A stretch of 15,160 nt of DNA from DASXUX01 sp036504595 (GTDB lineage: Bacteria; Planctomycetota; SZUA-567; H5-PLA8), in NCBI GenBank assembly GCA_036504595.1, contig DASXUX010000086.1:1-15160 (forward strand), written 5' to 3'. Under the pieces are notes generated by a model that made no database searches, was not told the DNA's origin, and saw nothing but the letters and a program-made list of their open reading frames with translations. Of the stretch, positions 1 to 5,724 are shown piece after piece. Positions within the stretch are counted from its first letter, which is position 1; each line of letters starts with the position of its first letter. Both the position numbers and the translations under genes were made by a program.

Positions 1-32
1 GCTACCGCATGAAAGACCGCATCGACCCCTGA
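1..32 (+). CDS. C-terminal tail of an IstB-like ATPase gene (partial)
   Basis: An open frame enters from the left edge and stops at a TGA at 30-32, giving the tail YRMKDRIDP. IstB proteins of IS21-family elements often end in a similar basic SYR(L/M)-type tail, and the next 110 bases look like an IS21 right end, which is where istB sits. In such elements IstB is the AAA+ helper that works with the IstA transposase. Only nine residues are visible, so the identity depends mostly on context. Confidence 0.4.
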   Translation, partial: YRMKDRIDP

Positions 33-66
33 AGCCCGCGCCGCCCATCGCCCACGCAGCCGCCAC

Positions 67-134
67 CGCACATTCAAAACCGGCGCATTCACCACATTTT
101 CAAACCGGCTGATTTACCGCATTTTCACACCGGC
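67..134 (+). repeat. Three 25-bp-phased repeats of an IS21-type end
   Basis: The motif CGCATTTTCAMACCGGC occurs three times: 67-84 (slightly longer variant), 93-109 and 118-134. The CCGGC ends fall at 84, 109 and 134, exactly 25 bases apart. IS21-family ends are known to carry multiple short repeats that bind the transposase. The regular spacing supports protein binding sites rather than chance similarity. Confidence 0.7.
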
Positions 135-156
135 GCTGACATCTGGAGGCAAGGTC

Positions 157-1311
157 ATGTCTACCGAAGACAAAGTTGCGCTGACAGACGACGTGATGTC
201 GGCGCTCGAACAGATCGCCGCACGCAATCAGCACAAGCAGCATCCAGATATTGACGGACCCATGAGTGTGAAGGGGTTGAAACAACGCCTTCACACGGTC
301 TACGCAGACCTTCAAGAAGCTGCGGAAAAAAGACTTCGCTCACTACCTGCGTATAAGTTTGCTCGCGTCTATCAGTCGCCGTTCTACCACCGTTCGCCGC
401 ACGGCGCGTACTTCAAGACACATGTCTATCTCTATGCGGGTTTGTCTCAGGCGAAGACCAAAGGACGTTTACAGCTCGTCTTCGGTCCGAATGGCACCGC
501 GTATGGCGAGTACGTGGCCTACCCGGGCGAAGATGACAGTTATCACATTCGGAAGTTGTCCGAATGGCTCTTGAATCTCGCAACTTTCGAGAACTTTCGT
601 ACAGGGCTATTGGCGCTGCCCGAAGGCTTTGAACTTTACTGTAAGTGTTCAGACGGCACGGAAATTGATGAATGTGTCCATCGGATTCCAGATGCATCGT
701 GGAATTCTCTGGCAAGAGGGCTTAGCCCTGACGAATACTTCACTATCGCCAAATACCATCGCCGCGACAACCTTCGGCACCTGACCGTCGGACAGTTGGC
801 CGATTTGCTGGTCGGCGACATTGCCGAACTTAGCGGCCTTTACCCCTTGCTTCAGTGCAAAGCGACAACAGTCGGCGCGAAAACACCGTTTGAGAGCGAC
901 GACGTTGTTCAGAGCGCCCGCACCACAGGAGCCGAATCCGACCTTCGTAAACTTGAACTTGCGGAACTTGTCCGGCGTGCATTGGCATCCACCGAAATGG
1001 AAGGGGCAACTGGACCGGGACGCTATTACTCCCGCGATGTGTACATAGCTGCCGCAGTGAAGAAACACGCCAACGGCTTCTGTGATCTTTGTGGGGCGCA
1101 AGCGCCGTTCAAGACGCGCGCCGGAGAGCCGTATTTGGAACTGCACCACATCAAACGCCGCGCCGACGGCGGTGCGGACAAGATTTCCAACGTCGCCGCG
1201 CTATGCCCGAACTGTCACCGAAAAATTCATCACCTGAAATTGCCTATCGACGTTCAACGCTTGGAGGAAGCCGCGATACAGCGCTTCGATACGCTCTGTG
1301 AGAGAAGGTGA
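157..1311 (+). CDS. HNH endonuclease with an unrecognised N-terminal region
   Basis: This 384-residue protein has a clear C-terminal HNH zinc-finger nuclease domain. A CxxC pair at residues 309/312 is followed by the catalytic-type LHHI at 329-332, Asn345 in NVAALC, and a second CxxCH at 350-354, the McrA-like ββα-metal arrangement. Residues 1-300 are not assigned; residues 55-135 are rich in aromatic and β-forming sequence and could be a DNA-recognition domain. The ATG at 157 is chosen because GGAGG lies at 145-149 with a 7-base spacer. The gene begins 15 bases after an IS21-type terminus, so its native promoter may have been displaced. The downstream GIY-YIG gene follows on the same strand after 59 bases. 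A role in restriction of foreign DNA is inferred from the fold and neighbours. Confidence 0.85.
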   Translation: MSTEDKVALTDDVMSALEQIAARNQHKQHPDIDGPMSVKGLKQRLHTVYADLQEAAEKRLRSLPAYKFARVYQSPFYHRSPHGAYFKTHVYLYAGLSQAKTKGRLQLVFGPNGTAYGEYVAYPGEDDSYHIRKLSEWLLNLATFENFRTGLLALPEGFELYCKCSDGTEIDECVHRIPDASWNSLARGLSPDEYFTIAKYHRRDNLRHLTVGQLADLLVGDIAELSGLYPLLQCKATTVGAKTPFESDDVVQSARTTGAESDLRKLELAELVRRALASTEMEGATGPGRYYSRDVYIAAAVKKHANGFCDLCGAQAPFKTRAGEPYLELHHIKRRADGGADKISNVAALCPNCHRKIHHLKLPIDVQRLEEAAIQRFDTLCERR

Positions 1312-1370
1312 GTGCGCATCGAACTGGCCGTGCCGTTGGGCAAAGAACAAACAGACGAGGAGAGAACCCT

Positions 1371-2231
1371 ATGGCTTCTGTGACCAAGCGCGGCTTCTCC
1401 ATCCGCATCTTCCTTCCGGACGGAACGCCAGATGGCCTGCGCACGGTAGAGAAATCCAACTGGACAGGCCGCTGCATCGTCTGCCCTCGGGCGCAGTTCT
1501 CCGATGCTAAAGCGCGCTCCGAGTTCGGCAAGACCGGCGTGTACGTTCTCTTCGGTCCGTCAGAAGAGGGCGACCTGCCGATGATCTACATCGGCGAAGG
1601 CGATCCTGTTCGCCCGCGCCTCGACCAGCATTACGCCAAGAAAGACTTCTGGACCACGCTGATCCTGTTCACCAGCAAAGACGAGAACCTGAACAAGGCG
1701 CACGTGCAGTACTTGGAATCCCGGTTGATCCAGCTCGCCGCAGAAGCCAAGCGCTGTGCGCTGGACAATGGCAATGCGCCGCAACTGCCGTCGCTCTCTG
1801 AAGCCGACTGCGCCGAGATGGAGGCATTCCTCGACGAGATGATGCTGATCTATCCCCTGCTGGGACTGGGCGTCTTCGAGAAGCTCGCTGCGCCGCCCCC
1901 GAAGACGCGCATCCTCTATCTAAAGGTCAAAGGCATCTCGGCGCGGGGCTACGAGGCCGCTGATGGTTTCGTCGTCCTGGCCGACTCGCAGGCCGTCATC
2001 GAAACCGTTCCGTCGATCCATCAGTACATGCTGACGCTGCGCAGCGCCCTCCGGTCCAAGGAGATTCTGGTCGAGCGGAACGGCCTGTTCGTCCTGACAC
2101 AGGACTACCGCTTCGATTCGCCGTCCACCGCCGCAGGCGTCCTCCTCGGCCGCACCGCCAACGGCCGCATCGAATGGAAAGACGAACACGGTAAGACCCT
2201 GCGCGATCTCCAAGCGGAGGCGGTGGCGTGA
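1371..2231 (+). CDS. GIY-YIG nuclease family protein with DUF4357-like C-terminus
   Basis: The 286-residue protein carries a GIY-YIG core: GVY at 56-58, YIG at 73-75, then an RPRLDQH segment with the expected arginine and a YLESRLI helix with the expected glutamate. The C-terminal part (FVVLADSQAV, then FVLTQDYRFDSPSTAAGVLL and GRIEWKDEHGKTL) matches the DUF4357 pattern commonly fused to this nuclease. The N-terminus (FSIRIFLPDG...EKSNWTG) also fits the usual start of this family. ATG 1371 is preferred because GAGGAGAG lies about 6-13 bases upstream. An in-frame GTG at 1308 overlapping the HNH stop (GTGA) is an alternative that would add 21 residues. The biological role of GIY-YIG/DUF4357 proteins is not settled; they often occur in accessory or defence regions. 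Confidence 0.88.
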   Translation: MASVTKRGFSIRIFLPDGTPDGLRTVEKSNWTGRCIVCPRAQFSDAKARSEFGKTGVYVLFGPSEEGDLPMIYIGEGDPVRPRLDQHYAKKDFWTTLILFTSKDENLNKAHVQYLESRLIQLAAEAKRCALDNGNAPQLPSLSEADCAEMEAFLDEMMLIYPLLGLGVFEKLAAPPPKTRILYLKVKGISARGYEAADGFVVLADSQAVIETVPSIHQYMLTLRSALRSKEILVERNGLFVLTQDYRFDSPSTAAGVLLGRTANGRIEWKDEHGKTLRDLQAEAVA

Positions 2232-2356
2232 GATGTTCTTTCGTTGGAGCAGCGAGTAACGCGTTAGCGAACGGGGTAAGGAGCACCAGGTAAAAGGAAT
2301 GTAATGCCGTCCGTACTTTTCTGAGCCCGTGTGTCCGTTGGGAGCGCGAGGAGATC

Positions 2357-2839
2357 ATGCTCGACTGGATTTTTGGCATCATCGCCGCCTTTTTCTACAT
2401 CTATTTGGCGTTTATCGGTCTTGCGGGGGTGTCTGTCGGGTTCCTTACGCAGGCGAAGGGACGTGGGTTTTGGAGCGGTTTCTTTCTGGGTTGTGGGTTG
2501 ACCGGTCTCTTTTCGTTCATTGGGTGGATCATCGCACTGCTTATTGCTGGTGCCATGCGACCCCAAATGACGTGCCCACGGTGCCAGCGACCTACTCCTC
2601 GCGAGTCCCCGTTCTGCATCTATTGCCGCACGGTATTGGTCGAACACAGCCTTGACGCCTTAGGTTCAGACTCGCGGAATCCCGAGACACAACTGGTTGA
2701 GAGTCAGTTCACTGCTGTCATCGAAGACGGCACAACCGTTTACAAACCCAAGTCCGTTCCGATGCCAAACCCGGAAGAAGAACGCCGGAAGGTTGTGGCT
2801 TATGGGCAAGAAGGAAAGAGCCGTTGGTGGCCATGGTAG
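2357..2839 (+). CDS. Small membrane protein with a zinc-ribbon
   Basis: This 160-residue protein has two hydrophobic segments, about residues 3-30 and 42-66, followed by a four-cysteine zinc ribbon with CxxC at 73/76 and CxxC at 87/90. The remaining C-terminal 70 residues are polar and end in RWWPW. The start is supported by GCGAGGAG just upstream of the ATG. The likely topology is a short membrane anchor with a cytoplasmic zinc-binding domain. No family is recognised and no function is assigned. It lies 125 bases after the GIY-YIG gene and 61 bases before the next gene on the same strand, so co-transcription is plausible but not shown. Confidence 0.75.
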   Translation: MLDWIFGIIAAFFYIYLAFIGLAGVSVGFLTQAKGRGFWSGFFLGCGLTGLFSFIGWIIALLIAGAMRPQMTCPRCQRPTPRESPFCIYCRTVLVEHSLDALGSDSRNPETQLVESQFTAVIEDGTTVYKPKSVPMPNPEEERRKVVAYGQEGKSRWWPW

Positions 2840-2900
2840 CGAAGAAAAAGGGAAGCGGGCGCTGCTTTGATTTGGCGCAGCAGTAGCGGAGGGGTATCTC

Positions 2901-4058
2901 ATGGCACTAGCGACCGCGCTGTGGATTTCTGACTTCATGGAGGAATTGCAGTCGCGCCCGCCAGCGCACCTATCCGTTACTGAACGGATGAACGGAAAGT
3001 ACGCCGGGTTGGCGGTCAAAGACGAAGGGCGGCTGATTCTCGATTTCTATGCGCACGACGACTACATCCGTGGCGGCGTCAGGCAGCTTGCGCCAGCAAT
3101 GGAAGCGAAGCTGAAGAAACTGCCGGGGATCGAACTATCACACCCGGTACGCGCGAAGTATACGACGCTGTACGTCCGAAGCGCGGCCGGTCTGGATGCC
3201 ATTCGCTTGATCATCGGAGTGCCGACACAGCCAGGGCCTGTCCGGCCTGCGGTGAAGATGAAAACAGTGGAGCCACCCGTGCTGCAGCCACCGGCAGCAG
3301 TGACGGGTGCCGCCGATCCGATATCGACGAAGGACCTTTTCTCCACGCTCCCGGCAAAGCGCATCGCGGCGGCTCGCGCGGCCAATCCGGCAAAGTGCGT
3401 GGACTTGCCCGCCCCGTGGCGGGATTCAGTCCGGGACTGGCCCATGTTCAGTGCAGGCGCGCTCAACGCATGGTTGTTGTTTGTTGGTGTATCGCCCGGA
3501 GACTCAACGCCTGGCGGCGTAAATCTGAAGACCGAACATTGGTTTCCGACACTCGGAGTGCGTCACCCCCATGCCGGGTACTTCCGCGACGACGCTGGTT
3601 TCTGGAACAAGGTTCGGGCGCTGACAACCGACACTCTTTCTAGTTCTCTGCCGCCCGGTGCCGACCCACTTGAACTGTTCATGGTCGCGAACCTTGCCGA
3701 CGATCTAAATGCCGCGCCAAAAGATGCCGATGTGAAGCGGGCCGTCGGCAGTGGAGTAGCTCACCTGAAGAGGACGCTTTTGCTCACACAGGCGCGGTTG
3801 GTCTGCGTAATGAAGAAGGCGCTCGCGCCGACGCTGATTGAAACGGTAAGCGCATGGGGGTGGCCGTGCGTATCGGAAGGCGTCGTGGATGTCGGTTCCA
3901 AAGCGCATGCTGAGTATTGGCGCGTTTCCGCGCCATACGGGAGCGTATTCGTCACACAAACCGGACAGCATCCGTCGCTGTATATCCCGGCGAATCTGTC
4001 CGTTCACCTACGCGGGCTTACAGCGCGTCTGATAGTAAGCGCAGCGAATGCTATTTGA
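2901..4058 (+). CDS. Two-domain protein with a uracil-DNA-glycosylase-like C-terminal half
   Basis: The 385-residue protein has an N-terminal domain (about 1-107), a Pro/Ala-rich linker (about 108-150) and a C-terminal domain (about 160-385). In the latter, WLLFVGVSPGD (191-201) sits where UDG-superfamily enzymes have motif A, and GQHPSLY (355-361) matches the HPS of motif B near the C-terminus. The β-strand/helix spacing between them (MVANLADDL, then RLVCVMKK) fits the fold. UDG-superfamily proteins excise altered bases from DNA; some related glycosylases act in phage defence. The usual catalytic Asp/Asn of motif A is not obvious, so activity and substrate are open. GGAGGGG is 9-15 bases before the ATG. 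The stop is 15 bases before the next start, suggesting an operon. Confidence 0.6.
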   Translation: MALATALWISDFMEELQSRPPAHLSVTERMNGKYAGLAVKDEGRLILDFYAHDDYIRGGVRQLAPAMEAKLKKLPGIELSHPVRAKYTTLYVRSAAGLDAIRLIIGVPTQPGPVRPAVKMKTVEPPVLQPPAAVTGAADPISTKDLFSTLPAKRIAAARAANPAKCVDLPAPWRDSVRDWPMFSAGALNAWLLFVGVSPGDSTPGGVNLKTEHWFPTLGVRHPHAGYFRDDAGFWNKVRALTTDTLSSSLPPGADPLELFMVANLADDLNAAPKDADVKRAVGSGVAHLKRTLLLTQARLVCVMKKALAPTLIETVSAWGWPCVSEGVVDVGSKAHAEYWRVSAPYGSVFVTQTGQHPSLYIPANLSVHLRGLTARLIVSAANAI

Positions 4059-4073
4059 GGTCGGTGGCGGCAG

Positions 4074-4796
4074 ATGAACCGGATGCGGAGACATAAGGCT
4101 GTGGGCGGAGACCCGATTGCTCGGTGGTGTGAACTTTACGACGCAGTCGAACTGGAGGTCTGCCGCTTGGCCTTCCTGCATTGGCATTACATCAAGCTCC
4201 GCGAACTCATTCTGTCCAGTCGCGTGGCTTCGGGACCAAGCACGTTTCACCGATGGCTCGCGATGGTTTACAGCGATGCTGCCGCTGTCGCCATTCGACG
4301 GCTTGTGGGCACTGGCAAAGACGAAGCAAGTTTGCCGATGCTGCTGCAGGACATCCGGCAGGACGCGCCGCTGCTGACGCAGGCGCGGCACGTGGAACTG
4401 TGGCGGAACACCTACGGGATGCAGTCGAATTGGGATTCCCACTTGCTCAGATGCGCGAAGGGCGAAGCAAAGCGCCTGTTTCGGGGAAGAAGTTTCTTGC
4501 ATAGGGAATCGGTGGGGGAAGACATCGGGCGGTTGGCAAAGGCAACCGAAGCCCTTCACTTGTTTGCCACGCGCCGAGTTGCTCACGCACTATGGCAGAT
4601 GCCTGTAAAACCAGTGCCGGTGGCAAGCAGCCTTAAGCGCGCCGTTCGCGTGATTGATGACCTCACGCACAAGTACGGCTTGCTACTGAAAGGCAGCGCC
4701 ACGCGCCCATTCAAGGACTTCCCGGCCAACGAAGACTGGAACGACATTTTCCGCGCGGCGTGGTTGCCAGCGAACGCGGCGGTGGGCAACTGCTGA
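4074..4796 (+). CDS. Hypothetical α-helical protein, possibly AbiU2/HEPN-like
   Basis: This 240-residue, largely helical protein is not firmly recognised. The opening LEVCRLAFLHWHYIKLRELI, followed by a helix with AAAVAIRRLVGTGKDEASLP and LPMLLQDIRQD, resembles the AbiU2-like group related to HEPN proteins, in which a helix ending in a basic-polar motif precedes a Leu-rich segment. No clear RxxxxH catalytic HEPN motif is visible. If the resemblance is real, an abortive-infection or RNA-cleaving role would fit the nuclease-rich neighbourhood. The start is only 15 bases after the upstream stop, so it was probably translated from the same transcript. The ribosome-binding site is weak (GGTGGCGG). 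Confidence 0.65.
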   Translation: MNRMRRHKAVGGDPIARWCELYDAVELEVCRLAFLHWHYIKLRELILSSRVASGPSTFHRWLAMVYSDAAAVAIRRLVGTGKDEASLPMLLQDIRQDAPLLTQARHVELWRNTYGMQSNWDSHLLRCAKGEAKRLFRGRSFLHRESVGEDIGRLAKATEALHLFATRRVAHALWQMPVKPVPVASSLKRAVRVIDDLTHKYGLLLKGSATRPFKDFPANEDWNDIFRAAWLPANAAVGNC

Positions 4797-4845
4797 GGGC
4801 CGTTCAAGTGCTTCATCCCCCTGCGGCGTGAGAGGAGCCGATTCA

Positions 4846-5022
4846 ATGGCACGCGACTGGTCCCGACAAGAAGTTGAATTGACCGTGGCGGATTACTTCG
4901 ACATGCTGTGCTGCGAGTTGCGCGAAACGTTGAAGCGCCCTCCGGGCAGCGGCAACACCGTGATCGCGCTGAGAAGCTTTGCGTTGGCTGGCCTGAGTGC
5001 CGTGTTGGGGATGTGCGGATGA
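4846..5022 (+). CDS. Short ORF with a DYFxML-type N-terminal segment, probably a remnant
   Basis: The 58-residue product begins MARDWSRQEVELTVADYFDM. This (W)xxxEVxxTVADYFDML pattern is the start of a conserved N-terminal module found in larger proteins linked to nuclease or DUF3883-type domains. After about 25 residues the resemblance fades and the frame ends at TGA 5020-5022. AGAGGAG at 4831-4837 supports ATG 4846. The stop overlaps the ATG of the next reading frame (ATGA), which would couple translation if both are real. The short length relative to the family suggests a truncated gene. Confidence 0.45.
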   Translation: MARDWSRQEVELTVADYFDMLCCELRETLKRPPGSGNTVIALRSFALAGLSAVLGMCG

Positions 5023-5300
5023 TGGCTGAAGCGAAAAGCTGTTTTTTCTTCGGCCAACCCGTTCTGCCGCGCCGCGCGGTTGCCGACGGCCAACGTGACG
5101 TGTTTGTGCTCGGCGCGTATCCCAGCGCGCTGCACGTCGAATGGACGCCGCCGTCGCCACACCGACCGGTCCGTGCCCTGGCGGTGGATAATGAACCGGA
5201 GCCGTTCTGGAATGGAGCGCCGAGACGCACCATCAAAAATGGAAGTGCGGGGTCGGCTGGGGCACTGCAGTTTGCACGACATTGGAATAGGGCTAACTAG
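5019..5300 (+). pseudogene. Truncated uracil-DNA-glycosylase-like protein fragment
   Basis: The frame begins MMAEAKSCFFFGQPVLPRR and continues to VFVLGAYPSALHVEWTPP and LAVDNEPEPFW. These features match the N-terminal part of a UDG-like family in which GAYPSALH corresponds to motif A and VDNEP follows it. Family members are usually around 200 or more residues; here the sequence becomes unconvincing after about residue 68 (near 5222) and stops at residue 93, with no HPS motif B. The most economical view is a 5' fragment joined to unrelated sequence by deletion or frameshift. It overlaps the preceding short ORF by four bases. Confidence 0.5.
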
Positions 5301-5420
5301 CTGCTCATCGGCGCAGGGATCGCGATCTGCCGGTGTTGCAGGTCGAAAAGCGCGACATCGCGCCGTAGAAAGCGGGAATGCAACCTATAGACCTAAAATC
5401 AACCAAACTCAGATCGGTTT

Positions 5421-5501
5421 TCATAGGGGAAAGGAAAAATTTTCAGTGCATGTACCGAAATGCATTTTTTTCCTCATAGGGAAGGAAGAATTTTCAATGC
5501 A
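5421..5501 (+). repeat. Two iteron-like direct repeats
   Basis: TCATAGGG followed by AAGGAAAAATTTTCAGTGCA at 5421-5450 recurs at 5474-5501 as TCATAGGG then AAGGAAGAATTTTCAATGCA, with only two substitutions and a 2-base length difference. Starts are 53 bases apart, about five helical turns. A partial inverted copy, CCTATGAAA, lies at about 5518-5526. Such spaced repeats next to a DNA-binding protein gene are typical of operators or replication iterons. Confidence 0.7.
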
Positions 5502-5589
5502 AAAAGAGCAAGTGTTTCCTATGAAAGATGAAAAAACATGCGGAACCTGATTTTTTTATACCTCTTCTTCTCTTAGAGAAGAGAAGAAG

Positions 5590-5617
5590 AACGCGGACCA
5601 CTAAAAGGGTCCGCGTT
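5590..5617. terminator. Strong stem-loop, possible terminator
   Basis: A perfect 10-bp stem, AACGCGGACC at 5590-5599 and GGTCCGCGTT at 5608-5617, encloses the loop ACTAAAAG. On the plus strand it is followed by TATCTTCTGTTCT, only moderately T-rich, so intrinsic termination of rightward transcripts is plausible but not certain. It could separate the 157-5300 gene run from the HTH gene at 5725. Confidence 0.55.
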
Positions 5618-5654
5618 TATCTTCTGTTCTCGTCAGGAAGAAATCACGCCATTG

Positions 5655-5689
5655 TCGCCGTAGCACTTTCGCAAGGCTAAGCTACGCGA
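5655..5689 (+). promoter_or_regulatory. Stem-loop in the leader of the HTH gene
   Basis: TCGCCGTAGC at 5655-5664 pairs with GCTACGCGA at 5681-5689, leaving one bulged C and a 16-base loop, 35 bases before the ATG at 5725. It may be an autoregulatory operator or an mRNA leader structure. No convincing -35/-10 pair could be fixed nearby. Confidence 0.3.
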
Positions 5690-5724
5690 TATGCTGCCTG
5701 CGGTGTGACACTGGAGTACAGACC

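Larger units (their letters stand above)
1..141 (+). mobile_element. Right end of an IS21-family insertion sequence
   Basis: The segment ends in CTGACA at 136-141. Read on the minus strand, the terminus begins TGTCAGCGCCGGTGTGAAAA, which fits the TG...CA ends and terminal sequences known for IS21-family elements. Three phased internal repeats lie just inside it and an IstB-like tail precedes it. The rest of the element, including istA, lies left of the window. The terminus is 15 bases before the start codon of the HNH gene, so the element landed directly in front of that gene or brought it a new upstream region. Confidence 0.65.
5301..5724. other. AT-rich intergenic region upstream of the HTH gene
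   Basis: No convincing gene is visible in these 424 bases. Base composition shifts to AT-rich between about 5380 and 5580, with A and T runs, unlike the GC-rich flanks. It contains two long direct repeats, a partial inverted copy, a pyrimidine/purine hairpin around 5563-5590, and two stem-loops. Its place directly before a winged-helix gene suggests a regulatory or replication-origin region; this is inference. Confidence 0.6.

Noticed and set aside
67..134. CRISPR-like array from the three phased repeats
   Set aside because: The gaps are only 7-8 bases and the repeats lie at an IS21-type end; no cas genes are present.
649..1149. Minus-strand open frame of 166 codons
   Set aside because: Lies antisense to the HNH gene and has no recognisable features.
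2232..2356. Possible integron attC site in the gap after the GIY-YIG gene
   Set aside because: GTTAGCG does not fit GTTRRRY and there is no matching RYYYAAC partner or paired L boxes; no integron integrase is present.
5080..5550. Plus-strand open frame of 156 codons running through the AT-rich repeats
   Set aside because: Low-complexity Arg/Ser-rich start, out of frame with the glycosylase-like fragment, and its end is just the translated direct repeats.
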